This document shows, in pieces, positions 29,276-37,784 of a DNA stretch of 64,000 nt. The DNA is taken from positions 102,760-166,759 of the forward strand of contig JBJXGV010000072.1 of assembly GCA_046160485.1 (NCBI GenBank). Direction: 5' to 3'. Within the stretch, counting starts at the first letter, position 1, and each line of letters starts with the position of its first letter. The notes under the pieces were generated by a model. That model saw nothing but the letters and a program-made list of their open reading frames with translations. It was not told where the DNA came from and ran no database searches. This DNA comes from JBJXGV01 sp046160485. Its GTDB lineage: Bacteria; Orphanbacterota; Orphanbacteria; JBJXGV01. The position numbers and the translations under genes were made by a program.

Positions 29276-30862
29276 CTAGTGACTCGGCCATTGGGATGGT
29301 GACCAGAAGAACTGCCAATTCGGTCCGCGGAAGTGAACACCGATGATCGTGAGCACGATAAAGCCGCACAAGAAGCAAGTGAACAGCCCGAGCGCGCCGG
29401 CTCGCGTCGAATCGTGGCGCTTCACGAGCCAAAGCGAGTAGAGCGCGTAGAGCGCGGCGAGCACGGTCCCCGGATTGACGGCTGTGATGAGGAGTTGCGG
29501 CGCGTCGATCCACCATTGGCGAATCCAGCCGAAGCGGATCACGAACGCCTCCAGTGCGAGCACGGCGCCGAACCCGAACGCCGCGGACCGCAGCACGAGC
29601 GGCAGTCCGCCCGGGCCGCCGAACCACGTCCCCGTGCCCGCGGACTCGCGCTCGAGAAATGGAATCAGGCCGAGCCCCAATAGCACGATCGATGGAATGC
29701 CAATGCCGCCAGCGAACGCGGAGAACGAAACCAACTCCTGCAACCCTAGGAAGTACCAGGGTGCTTTCGCGGGATTTTCCGGGACGGCGGGGTTAGCGAT
29801 CTCCTTGAGCGGGGCGTCGGCGACAAGCGCGAGCGCAAGGCAGATGAGCACCGTCAGCATGAAAACAGCCGCCTCGGCGTAGAAGAGGTGCGGCATCGCC
29901 GGCACCGTGTTTTCGGGTCCGTTCCCAACCGCGGGGGTTCGGCCGCGCACCACCGCGGCGAGGTGGTACGTCTTCTGCGGCGCCTCGGTGAAGAGCGGGT
30001 ACGCGTCGTCCTTGATCGGTCCCAGCCGCTCGTCGGCGTCCGCGGGCCGCGCGAGTCCGCCATCTTTTCGCACGCGCCAGAAGTGAACCGACATGAGTCC
30101 GATGAGCACAATCGGAAGAATCATCACGTGGAGGAGGTAGAAGCGAATCAGCGCCTCCTCGCCGACGTCCTCGGAGCCGAGCAGAATCAGCTTCTGCAAT
30201 CCGCCGGGGTCGAACTGGTTCGTGATGTTGAGCGCGTCGGTGATCTCTCTCGGCGACTGCGCGATGTTGGCGCCGATGGTGATCGCCCAATACGCGAGTT
30301 GATCCCACGGGAGGAGATACCCGGTGAACGACAGCCCAAGAGTGGTGGCAAGAAGCGCCATGCCGATGATCCAGTTGAACTCGCGCGGCTTTCGGTACGC
30401 GCCGGTGTAGAACGCGCGGGCCATGTGCAGAAACACAGTGACCACCATCACGTTCGCCGCCCAGCGGTGGATGTTGCGGATGAAGCGCCCCGTCGGCACG
30501 ACGAAGTGGATGTCCTTCATCGAGAGGTACGCCGCCTCCGGGTACGGCTTGTAGTAGAACATCAGCAAGACACCGGTGATGAGCGTGATGGCGAACGCGG
30601 CGCCCGCGGCGATTCCGAGCCCGAGGCTCGTCGACCAGCGCAGCGTCCAGCGGTGCACGCGCACCGAGTGGAGATGAAGGAACACGCTTCCGAACACGAA
30701 GCTGGCGCGGCTTCGGTCCGAGCGCGGCGTGCCCGAGCGGATCATCGCGTCGCGGAAGCGCGCGGGTGTCTCTCGGAGATTGTCGAGGAAGCGGCGCGTC
30801 GCCGGTTGCGGCACCGCGCCCGCGGTGCTCGGGGCGCCAGCGGCATCTCGCGGCGCGCTCAT
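29276..30862 (-). CDS. Cytochrome b of a Rieske/cytochrome b (b6f-type) complex
   Basis: This 528-residue membrane protein binds two haems b and forms the quinone sites. The haem pairs are His in NIHRWAANVM with the His 14 residues later in VFLHMARAF, and His in FYLLHVMI with the His 15 residues later in MSVHFWRVRK; the longer second spacing is of the b6f kind. GYLLPWDQLAYWA is the Qo-side helix. The quinol-oxidation motif appears as KAPWYFLGLQELVSF in the subunit-IV-like half. Both halves are fused in one chain, with extra C-terminal helices. The first ~60 residues are soluble. It overlaps the Rieske gene by four bases (ATGA). Confidence 0.93.
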   Translation of the reverse strand: MSAPRDAAGAPSTAGAVPQPATRRFLDNLRETPARFRDAMIRSGTPRSDRSRASFVFGSVFLHLHSVRVHRWTLRWSTSLGLGIAAGAAFAITLITGVLLMFYYKPYPEAAYLSMKDIHFVVPTGRFIRNIHRWAANVMVVTVFLHMARAFYTGAYRKPREFNWIIGMALLATTLGLSFTGYLLPWDQLAYWAITIGANIAQSPREITDALNITNQFDPGGLQKLILLGSEDVGEEALIRFYLLHVMILPIVLIGLMSVHFWRVRKDGGLARPADADERLGPIKDDAYPLFTEAPQKTYHLAAVVRGRTPAVGNGPENTVPAMPHLFYAEAAVFMLTVLICLALALVADAPLKEIANPAVPENPAKAPWYFLGLQELVSFSAFAGGIGIPSIVLLGLGLIPFLERESAGTGTWFGGPGGLPLVLRSAAFGFGAVLALEAFVIRFGWIRQWWIDAPQLLITAVNPGTVLAALYALYSLWLVKRHDSTRAGALGLFTCFLCGFIVLTIIGVHFRGPNWQFFWSPSQWPSH

Positions 30863-31353
30863 GCGAGAGCCCTCGTTCCCGGCGCGACAGTCTTGCCTTC
30901 ATCGATGACATACGCGCCGCCTCCCGCCGATGTCACCGCAAGCCACGGAAGCGCGCCGGGTGCGGGACCTTTGACGAGCGCGCCATCACTCGCAAACTGC
31001 GAACCGTGACACGGACAGAGAAAACCGTCCGGCGCTTCCTTGACGAGGCATCCAAGGTGCGTGCAGACGCGCGAGATCGCGTAGACGCCGCCCGCGTCGC
31101 GGAAGATGGCCACCGAACGGCCCGTTGGGAGAAACGGAACACCCGGCGCGAGCGACTCCGGAACCGTGACTTTGAATTTCTTCGAGGGCGACGGAAGAAC
31201 GGCGGCCTTCGGAAGGCGCATCATCCCGAGAAACGCGAAGAGCATCGTCGCCGCAGCGGACCAAGACGCGAACATGCCGAGAAAATCGCGGCGCGGAATG
31301 GGCTCGGGATCGAGGCGCGAACGGCCGCCCGCGGATCCGGGACTCGTCGTCAT
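30859..31353 (-). CDS. Rieske 2Fe-2S protein
   Basis: The 164-residue protein carries the two Rieske boxes CTHLGC (97-102) and CPCHGSQF (113-120), whose Cys and His ligate the 2Fe-2S cluster. The N-terminus has PRRDFLGMF followed by one hydrophobic helix (about 25-45), the usual Tat-inserted membrane anchor. It takes electrons from quinol at the cytochrome b Qo site and passes them to cytochrome c. The start is the ATG at 31353, which overlaps the preceding stop (ATGA). It forms the core of the bc-type complex with the next two genes. Confidence 0.94.
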   Translation of the reverse strand: MTTSPGSAGGRSRLDPEPIPRRDFLGMFASWSAAATMLFAFLGMMRLPKAAVLPSPSKKFKVTVPESLAPGVPFLPTGRSVAIFRDAGGVYAISRVCTHLGCLVKEAPDGFLCPCHGSQFASDGALVKGPAPGALPWLAVTSAGGGAYVIDEGKTVAPGTRALA

Positions 31354-33302
31354 GACGCGTTCCTCCATTGCGTGTTGAACGTCACGCGCTCCATCGTGAT
31401 CGCGCCGACGGGACACCTCATCTCGCAGAGCGCGCAGCGAATGCAGCGGTCCTCATCCTTCAGAATCGCGGAGTTTTCGGTGAGTTCGGAATCGTCGCCG
31501 AGCGCGTTCTGGATCGCGGTGTCGAGCGCGGCGGCCGGTTCGAGGTCGGCGAGCGCGACAATCTTCAGGCACGACGTCGGGCAGACATCGACGCACCCGC
31601 CGCACAACACGCAGCGTGAGCCATCGAAGACCGGCGTCACGCCGCAGTCGAGGCAACGCGACGCTTCGCGCATCGCGAGCGACGCGTCGAAGCCGATTTC
31701 GACGCACGATCTCGCGTTCGCAAGCCGCGCGCCCGCATCGGCGATCGGGATCTCGACGCGGCGAATCGACTCGTAGCCTGGCTCGCGGCGGTAGCGGTCC
31801 AAGATGAGGTGCGCCTCGAGCGATTCCGCCGCGATGTCGCGGCCGGTGACGTAACGGTAGACCGATCGCGCCGCTTTCTTTCCCGAGGCGACGGCGTCGA
31901 TGAGGAGCCGCGTGCCGTGCGCGAGATCGCCGGCGACGAACACGCCGGGCGCCGTCGTCGCGAGCGTGGCGGGATCGGACTTCGGCCAGCCGGGGCGCAT
32001 CTCTTCGATGTCGCCGCCGCCATCGCGGAGGAACGCGAGGTCGGGCATCTGCCCAGCGGCCATCAGAACGGTGTCGCACGGAACGACACGCCTGTCTTCG
32101 TCGTCGAAGACCGGCGCGAATCGCCGCGCACCGTCGTAAACGCGAACGCAGCGGCGAAGCACGACGCCCTCTACGGCGCCCGAGGAATCCCGAAGAATCT
32201 CGACGGGGCCCCAGCCGTTCTCCCGCACGATTCCCTCTTCATCGCCCTCGCGAATCTCGACCGTGTCGGCGGGCATCTCTTCAAGTGTTTCGAGCGAGAC
32301 GAGCCGCACCGCTCGAGTGCCGGGAAGGCGCGCCGCGGTTCGCGCCGCGTCGTACGCCGCCTGCCGAACCACCGTACGCGCGACGTCGTACGCGACGTTG
32401 CCTCCGCCGATGACGACGACCTCGCCGCCCACGGCCACCGGCTCCCCGAGCGCCACCGCACGCAACAGGTCCACGCCGCCGAAAACGTTCGGACCCGATT
32501 CTCCCGGGATCCCGAGCGCGCGCGCGCGCTTCGCGCCGACGGAGATGATGACGGCCGCGAAATCGCGACGGAGTTCGGCGAACGAGACGCCGTCATCGGT
32601 ACCGACGCGCACGCCGCAACGAATCTCGACGCCAAGCGCCTGCATGACGGCAACCTCGCGCCGAATGAGTTCGCGCGGAAGGCGATACTCCGGCACGCCG
32701 AGGTAGAGCATTCCCGCGGGCACGGGCTCCGCTTCGAACACGACGGGGCGAAATCCCAAGAGCGCCAGATCGTGCGCGGCGGAAAGCCCCGCTGGGCCAG
32801 CGCCGATAACAGCGATTCTCTCGCCGCTCGCCGGAGCGAATCGCCCGCGCAGCGATGATTGAAGGAGCGCCGCCATCTCCTCCGCGTCCGCCGCCACGCC
32901 CGGCACGTATTCTCGGATGCGTTCGAGCACGTCATCCGGGGGGCGCGCCTCGGGGCCCGATTGCTCGCACGCGAAGCGCTTCAGCGCGCGGATCGCGATC
33001 GGCGAATCATTCCCGACGTAGCCGCCGTTGGCGTCGACGCGCGGAATTCGGCCGCGCCGGCACGCGGCCTCGCACGGCGCGCCGCAAATGCGTCCGCAGA
33101 GCGACGCGAACGGGTTCGGCCCGCGCGCGATGAGATACGCGTCTTCGAAGCGCCCGTCGGCGATCGCGCGCACGTAGCCGCGCGCATCCGTGTTCACCGG
33201 GCAGGCGCGCTGGCACGAGATCAACCCCCGGTGGTAGCCCTCGCCAGGGACCTCGGCGCGGATGCGCGGCCGGGACAGGGAGGATGGGCGGGCGTGGGAC
33301 AT
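31350..33302 (-). CDS. GltD-like FAD/NAD(P) oxidoreductase with C-terminal ferredoxin domain
   Basis: The 650-residue flavoprotein has a GltD-type N-terminal iron-sulfur region (CQRACPVNTDARGY; CGRICGAPCEAACRRG). The FAD fold follows (VIGAGPAGLSAAHDLALLG), then the NAD(P) fold (VVIGGGNVAYDVART), a second FAD-binding strand GVFVAGDLAHG, and a C-terminal two-cluster ferredoxin (CVLCGGCVDVCPTSC and CIRCALCEMRCPVGA). Such proteins move electrons between NAD(P)H and iron-sulfur carriers. First place in a Rieske/cytochrome b operon suggests it links this complex to NAD(P). It has no signal peptide, so it acts on the cytoplasmic side. AAGGAG before the ATG at 33302 sets the start; the ATG at 33314 lies upstream of that site. 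Confidence 0.88.
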   Translation of the reverse strand: MSHARPSSLSRPRIRAEVPGEGYHRGLISCQRACPVNTDARGYVRAIADGRFEDAYLIARGPNPFASLCGRICGAPCEAACRRGRIPRVDANGGYVGNDSPIAIRALKRFACEQSGPEARPPDDVLERIREYVPGVAADAEEMAALLQSSLRGRFAPASGERIAVIGAGPAGLSAAHDLALLGFRPVVFEAEPVPAGMLYLGVPEYRLPRELIRREVAVMQALGVEIRCGVRVGTDDGVSFAELRRDFAAVIISVGAKRARALGIPGESGPNVFGGVDLLRAVALGEPVAVGGEVVVIGGGNVAYDVARTVVRQAAYDAARTAARLPGTRAVRLVSLETLEEMPADTVEIREGDEEGIVRENGWGPVEILRDSSGAVEGVVLRRCVRVYDGARRFAPVFDDEDRRVVPCDTVLMAAGQMPDLAFLRDGGGDIEEMRPGWPKSDPATLATTAPGVFVAGDLAHGTRLLIDAVASGKKAARSVYRYVTGRDIAAESLEAHLILDRYRREPGYESIRRVEIPIADAGARLANARSCVEIGFDASLAMREASRCLDCGVTPVFDGSRCVLCGGCVDVCPTSCLKIVALADLEPAAALDTAIQNALGDDSELTENSAILKDEDRCIRCALCEMRCPVGAITMERVTFNTQWRNAS

Positions 33303-33317
33303 GATCTCCTTCATGAT

Positions 33318-33336
33318 AAGAGACTAGTTTGTCTTT
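33318..33336. promoter_or_regulatory. AT-rich imperfect inverted repeat upstream of the redox operon
   Basis: An unusually AT-rich stretch contains AGAC(321-324)-TAGTTT-GTCT(331-334), widening to AAGAGAC/GTCTTT at positions 318-336. It sits just before the first ribosome site of the operon and could bind a regulator. The evidence is only symmetry and composition. Confidence 0.35.
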
Positions 33337-33353
33337 AATTAGAGCACAGCAGG

Positions 33354-33359
33354 AGTATC
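33354..33359 (-). promoter_or_regulatory. Possible -10 of the redox operon
   Basis: GATACT on the minus strand is the best -10 candidate in the 212-bp gap before the operon. No convincing -35 is present, so an activator may be needed. Otherwise this gap holds nothing I recognise. Confidence 0.3.
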
Positions 33360-33514
33360 GACTTGTAGGGCGAAAGCAAACGATGTGCCTCGCGTCGAAA
33401 CGGGGTGAGGTGGCGGGACCACTAGAGGAAGAGGCTGCGCGCGGGCGCGCCCGTGCGCAGCGGTCCGGCCAAACTGTCCCGGGCGCAGGGATTCGCGCGC
33501 CAATCTGTCGATAG

Positions 33515-34669
33515 CTAGGCGCGCGCGCGCGGCTCGTGCGGCGATTCGAGCAGGTGCGTGAAGAGCCGCGCGTACTCCTCGACCATCCGATCGAGCGAGA
33601 AGTCGGCGGCGACGCGCGCGCGGCCCGCCCCGCCGAACGCGGCGCGCAGATCGGCGTCGCGCGCAAGCTGCGCGATCGCGCCCGCGAGCCGGCCCGCGTC
33701 GCCGGGCGGGACGAGCAGTCCGTGCGTGCCGTCGGCGACGAGGTCCGCGACGCTGCCGACTTGCGTCGCGACGACGGGAAGCCCGCTCGCCATTCCTTCC
33801 ATGAGCGAGATCGGCAGCGTCTCGCGCACGGGATGCGACGCCAGCACGAGCGCATCGAGCGCGGGATAGAAGTCACGGTCGAGATCGCGGCGCAGCCCGA
33901 GAAGCGTGACGCGCTCGCCGAGCCCCGCGCGCGCAATCGCGGCCTCGATCGCGCCGCGCTGCGCGCCCTCGCCGGCGAGAAAGAGCCGCAGCGGCACCTC
34001 ACCGCGCACGAGGCGCTCCGCCGCGTCGACGAGAACCAGATGCCCCTTCTCCGGCGTCAGCGACGCAACGATCCCCGCGGCGAATTCGTTGGGCGCGAGT
34101 CCAAGCGCCGCGCGCGCGGCGGCGCGCAACTCGGGACGCGGGCGAAAGCGCGCCGTATCGACGCCGTTGTGAATCACGACGAGGTTTTTGCGATCGAGCC
34201 CTTCGGCGCCGACGAGATGCTCGCGCTGCGTCTCCGCCACGCAGATCATTGCGTCGACGCGCCGCAACAGCCGCCGCTCGGTCGCGTTGAACTGCGACGC
34301 GCGCCCCCACTTCCCGGTGAAGTGCACCCACGACATCACGCGTCGCGCGCGCACGAGCCGCCGCGCCATCGCGAGCAGAAGAAGCGCGTTGCGCCCCGAG
34401 TCGCAGAGGATGAGATCGAAGCGGCGGCCGGCGAGAGTGCGCGCAAGCCGCGCGGGCCCGAGGATGTCGATGCGGCTGCGAAGCACGCCCGCGTCGACGC
34501 GAATCCCCGCCTTCTCGAGTTCACCCGCGAGCGTGCCGCGCTCCTTAAGGCAAAGCGTCTCGACCTCGAATCGCGCGGGGTGGAGCCGGCGGAAGAGTTC
34601 GAGTGCGAGCACCTCCGTTCCACCGACGGCGAACGTGTTGACGATGTAGAGAAGGCGCGGGGCGCTCAT
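33515..34669 (-). CDS. Glycosyltransferase family 4
   Basis: This 384-residue GT-B enzyme starts LLYIVNTFAVGGTEVLALEL, the acceptor-side GGTE loop of GT4. The C-terminal donor domain has GIVASLTPEKGHLVLVDAAERL and the retaining-enzyme motif HPVRETLPISLMEGMASGLPVVAT. It adds a sugar from a nucleotide donor to a growing glycan. Donor and acceptor cannot be told. Its ATG overlaps the stop of the upstream glycosyltransferase gene (ATGA), so the two are co-translated, likely for one surface polysaccharide. Confidence 0.9.
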   Translation of the reverse strand: MSAPRLLYIVNTFAVGGTEVLALELFRRLHPARFEVETLCLKERGTLAGELEKAGIRVDAGVLRSRIDILGPARLARTLAGRRFDLILCDSGRNALLLLAMARRLVRARRVMSWVHFTGKWGRASQFNATERRLLRRVDAMICVAETQREHLVGAEGLDRKNLVVIHNGVDTARFRPRPELRAAARAALGLAPNEFAAGIVASLTPEKGHLVLVDAAERLVRGEVPLRLFLAGEGAQRGAIEAAIARAGLGERVTLLGLRRDLDRDFYPALDALVLASHPVRETLPISLMEGMASGLPVVATQVGSVADLVADGTHGLLVPPGDAGRLAGAIAQLARDADLRAAFGGAGRARVAADFSLDRMVEEYARLFTHLLESPHEPRARA

Positions 34670-35847
34670 GACGCGGCCGCTGTGTGCGCGGCGAGCACGC
34701 GCTCGTAGATCGCGACGCTCCCGCGCGCGACCGCGCCCATCTCGAAGCGCGCGCGCGCCAGTTCGCGGGCGCGCCGCCCCATCGCCTCGCGGCGCGGCGC
34801 GTCGCGCAACACGTCGATGAGCCGCGCGGCGAGCGCCTCGGGATCGCCCGGCGGCACGATGAACCCCGTCGCGCCCTCCTCGACGAGGAACGGATTACCA
34901 CCCGCGCTCGACGCGACCACCGCGCGCCCCGCGGCCATCGCCTCTTGAATCGCGATCGGCGCGGTCTCTTGGTGCGACGGCAGCACGACGCACGCGGCGC
35001 GCCCGATCTCGCGCGCCAGATCCGCGGGCGCGAGCCGCCCGAGAAACGCAACGCGCCCGGCCAGCCCGCGCTCCGCGATCGCGCGATCGAGTTCCAACTT
35101 GTAGCCGGCGTCGCTCGCGCCGCCCGCGAATCGAATCTCCGCCGCCGGGTGCGCCGCGAAGATACGCGGCGCCGCGCGCACGAGATCGATCCCGCCCTTG
35201 CGCGGAATCACCGGCCCCGACTGGACGATGACGAGTCCTTCCTCACGCGGCTCGACATCGAAGAACAGCGGATCGACCGATGTCTCGAGATCGTACGTGC
35301 GCTTCCCCACGAGTTGGGCGCGATAGACGTTCGCGACATAAGGCGAGACGATGACGAAGTCGCGCCCGCGCGCAAGCGACGCCTTCACCACGCGAAGCCG
35401 CGGCATGTAACGAATACGATTCTTAAGGCCGCGCTCGAGCGCGACCTCGCGTTCGATGACGCCGTGAATCGAGATCACGGTGGGAATACCGCTTTCGATC
35501 GCGCCGAGCGCGCCCGCGCCGAGCGAGTGCGCGTGCACGATCTGCGGCCCGATCTCGCGCAGCGCGCCCGCGAGGCGCCTCCGGTCCGGCATCGCGAAGT
35601 TGATGTTGCCGAAGCGCGCACTCGCGGGGAGGCGCGTCACGCGGTAGCCCCAATCCGCGACGCCGCAGATCGCGCGGTTCTCGGTGAGCGTCACGACGTC
35701 GACGCGCAGGCCCGCTTCACGCGCGAGTCCTTCGGCGAGCCGGTACGTGATCGCCTCGACGCCGCCGCGAAACGTTTCGCGGTTCTCGGGGAACGGACCG
35801 ACGAGCGCGACGTGCACGCGCGTTTCGTCGTCAGCGCGCGCCGTCAC
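34666..35847 (-). CDS. Glycosyltransferase family 4
   Basis: This 393-residue GT-B retaining glycosyltransferase has an N-terminal half with FRGGVEAITYRLAEGL and VHAHSLGAGALGAIES. The C-terminal half has VQSGPVIPRKGGIDLVRAAP and the donor motif SHQETAPIAIQEAMAAGRAVVAS with the paired Glu residues. It begins at a GTG (35847) and is the first of a two-gene operon read away from the divergent epimerase gene at 36007. It probably acts in cell-surface glycan assembly. Confidence 0.9.
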   Translation of the reverse strand: MTARADDETRVHVALVGPFPENRETFRGGVEAITYRLAEGLAREAGLRVDVVTLTENRAICGVADWGYRVTRLPASARFGNINFAMPDRRRLAGALREIGPQIVHAHSLGAGALGAIESGIPTVISIHGVIEREVALERGLKNRIRYMPRLRVVKASLARGRDFVIVSPYVANVYRAQLVGKRTYDLETSVDPLFFDVEPREEGLVIVQSGPVIPRKGGIDLVRAAPRIFAAHPAAEIRFAGGASDAGYKLELDRAIAERGLAGRVAFLGRLAPADLAREIGRAACVVLPSHQETAPIAIQEAMAAGRAVVASSAGGNPFLVEEGATGFIVPPGDPEALAARLIDVLRDAPRREAMGRRARELARARFEMGAVARGSVAIYERVLAAHTAAAS

Positions 35848-35970
35848 GATTCCATTTCATGTCGAGGTCTCTCCTTGGCGTGGCCGACCGAGCGAAGCTC
35901 GAATGATCGGAGTTCGCGCGGGGCCAGAGCAAGCGAATTCCGGCGGAGAACCCAACTCGGAGCGCTCGCG

Positions 35971-36000
35971 TTGACATCGAGGGAGCGCGCCGCCTATTCT
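35971..36000 (+). promoter_or_regulatory. Promoter of the sugar-nucleotide operon, leaderless
   Basis: TTGACA (35971-35976), an 18-bp spacer and TATTCT (35995-36000) are followed by six bases and the ATG at 36007. It is one of the best promoters in the window and places the start site at the initiation codon. Confidence 0.72.
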
Positions 36001-36006
36001 CCGCGC

Positions 36007-37053
36007 ATGCCGCCGAATGAAAAAGCGCGCGAACCCGCGCTCGCGCGTGCGACCGAGTCGCCCGGCTGGAGCGGGCGGCGCGTCGTCGTCACCGGCGCCG
36101 GCGGCTTCATCGGCAGCCACCTCGTCGAAACCCTCGCGCAGCGCGGCGCGCGCGTCCGCGCGTTCGTCCGATACGCATCGCACGGCGGCCACGGCTTTCT
36201 CGACGAGCTGCCGCACGAACTCCGCGACGCGATCGAAGTCGTCCCCGGCGATCTCAAGGACCCGCAGGCGGTGCGCGGGCTCGTGCAGGGCGCCGAAGTC
36301 GTTTTTCATCTCGGCGCGCTCATCGCGATTCCGTATTCGTACGTCAATCCGACCGACTTCGTGCAGACGAACGTCACCGGCACAACTCACGTGCTCAACG
36401 CGTGCCGCGACGCGGGCGTGGCGCGGCTCGTGACGACGTCGACATCCGAGGTTTACGGCACGGCGCTTCGCGCGCCGATCGATACCGACCATCCGCTCCA
36501 GCCGCAGTCGCCCTACTCCGCGTCGAAGATCGCGGCGGACATGATGGCGCTGTCGTATCACAACGCGTTCCGGCTTCCCGTCGCGGTGCTGCGTCCGTTC
36601 AATACGTACGGCCCGCGGCAGTCGCTGCGCGCGGTGATCCCCACGATCATCGCGCAGGCGCTCTCGCGCGATCGCATCGAACTCGGCTCGCTCGCGCCGA
36701 CGCGCGATCTCACGTACGTCGCCGACACGGTCGACGGCTTCCTGCGCATCGCCGGCTGCGACGGGGCGATCGGGCGCGTCGTCGCGATCGGCCAGGGCTC
36801 GGAGATTTCGATCGGCGATCTCGCGAAGAAGATTCTCGCGGTGCTCGGCAAGAGCGCGCTTCCGATCGTCGAAGACACCGCGCGCGTCCGCCCCGAAACG
36901 AGCGAGGTATTCCGCCTCATCGTCGACAATCGAGCCGCGAAAGAGATGCTCGGCTGGACGCCGACGGTGTCGCTCGACGAAGGAATCCGGCGCACGGCAG
37001 CGTGGCTCGAAACGCGCAAAGACGCGGCGCGCGCCGGCCGGTATCACATCTGA
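36007..37053 (+). CDS. NAD-dependent sugar-nucleotide epimerase/dehydratase (LegB-like SDR)
   Basis: The 348-residue extended SDR has GAGGFIGSH (about 30-38), HLGALIAIPYSY, the TSTSEVYG strand and the catalytic YSASK (Tyr in SPYSASKIAAD), then RPFNTYGPRQS. The pattern IAIPYSYVNPTDFVQTNVTGT closely resembles LegB-type 4,6-dehydratases of legionaminic/bacillosamine-like sugar pathways. A 4,6-dehydratase acting on a nucleotide-linked N-acetyl sugar is thus my best guess; a 4-epimerase is the alternative. The frame is open far upstream, but the perfect promoter six bases before 36007 fixes the start. The stop overlaps the next ATG (TGATG). Confidence 0.85.
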   Translation: MPPNEKAREPALARATESPGWSGRRVVVTGAGGFIGSHLVETLAQRGARVRAFVRYASHGGHGFLDELPHELRDAIEVVPGDLKDPQAVRGLVQGAEVVFHLGALIAIPYSYVNPTDFVQTNVTGTTHVLNACRDAGVARLVTTSTSEVYGTALRAPIDTDHPLQPQSPYSASKIAADMMALSYHNAFRLPVAVLRPFNTYGPRQSLRAVIPTIIAQALSRDRIELGSLAPTRDLTYVADTVDGFLRIAGCDGAIGRVVAIGQGSEISIGDLAKKILAVLGKSALPIVEDTARVRPETSEVFRLIVDNRAAKEMLGWTPTVSLDEGIRRTAAWLETRKDAARAGRYHI

Positions 37054-37784
37054 TGCGCGCGGTCATCCTCGCGGGCGGCAAAGGCACGCGGCTTCATCCG
37101 TACACGCTCGTGCTTCCGAAGCCGCTCATGCCGGTGGGCGATCTCTCGATTCTCGAGATCGTGCTTCTGCAACTCGCTGGGCGCGGCTTCCGCCGCGTGA
37201 CGCTCGCCGTCGGGCATCTTGCCGAGTTGATTCGCGCGGTGATCGGCGACGGCGCGCGTTACGGTCTCGCGATCGACTACTCGATGGAAACAACGCCGCT
37301 GGGCACCGCGGGCCCGATCGGCCTCGTCGATGGGCTCGACCGCGACGGCACATTTCTCGTGATGAACGGCGATCTTCTCACTGACGTCGATTTCGGCGAT
37401 CTCGTCGCGCGCCACCGCGCATCCGGTGCGGCGTGCACGATGGCGGTGTTTCGCAAGACCGTGAAGATCGACCTCGGCGTTCTCGATATCGCGGGCGACA
37501 ACGTCATCGGCTACTCGGAAAAACCGACGCTCGCGTATTCCGTTTCGAGCGGCATCTATGCGTTCGACGCGCGCGCGCTGGCGCACCTGCCGCGCGGCGA
37601 GAGGTTCGATCTGCCGGACCTCGTGCGCGCGCTCATCGCTGCGAACGAACCGGTGCGCGCCTACGCGTTCGACGGCACGTGGCTCGACATGGGCACGCCG
37701 CAAGATTACGCGCTCGCGACCGAGCGCTTCCAGAACGAACGCGATCGCTTCTTGCCGGGCGGACTCAAACCGAAGGAGCGGTAG
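37053..37784 (+). CDS. Sugar-1-phosphate nucleotidyltransferase
   Basis: This 243-residue enzyme starts MRAVILAGGKGTRLHPYTLVLPKPL, written here as its two signature parts LAGGKGTRL and PKPLMPVGD. These bind the nucleotide and the sugar phosphate. FLVMNGDLLTDVDF contains the metal-binding GD. It makes an NDP-sugar from NTP and sugar 1-phosphate, feeding the neighbouring SDRs and glycosyltransferases. Family members include GDP-mannose and dTDP/UDP-glucose pyrophosphorylases, and the short length and missing C-terminal hexapeptide domain suggest a GlmU/RmlA-like core only. It overlaps both neighbours by one base, so three genes are tightly coupled. Confidence 0.88.
   Translation: MRAVILAGGKGTRLHPYTLVLPKPLMPVGDLSILEIVLLQLAGRGFRRVTLAVGHLAELIRAVIGDGARYGLAIDYSMETTPLGTAGPIGLVDGLDRDGTFLVMNGDLLTDVDFGDLVARHRASGAACTMAVFRKTVKIDLGVLDIAGDNVIGYSEKPTLAYSVSSGIYAFDARALAHLPRGERFDLPDLVRALIAANEPVRAYAFDGTWLDMGTPQDYALATERFQNERDRFLPGGLKPKER

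Noticed and set aside
34684..36006. Long upstream extension of the LegB-like epimerase frame
   Set aside because: It lies antisense to a glycosyltransferase, while a consensus promoter sits six bases before the ATG at 36007.
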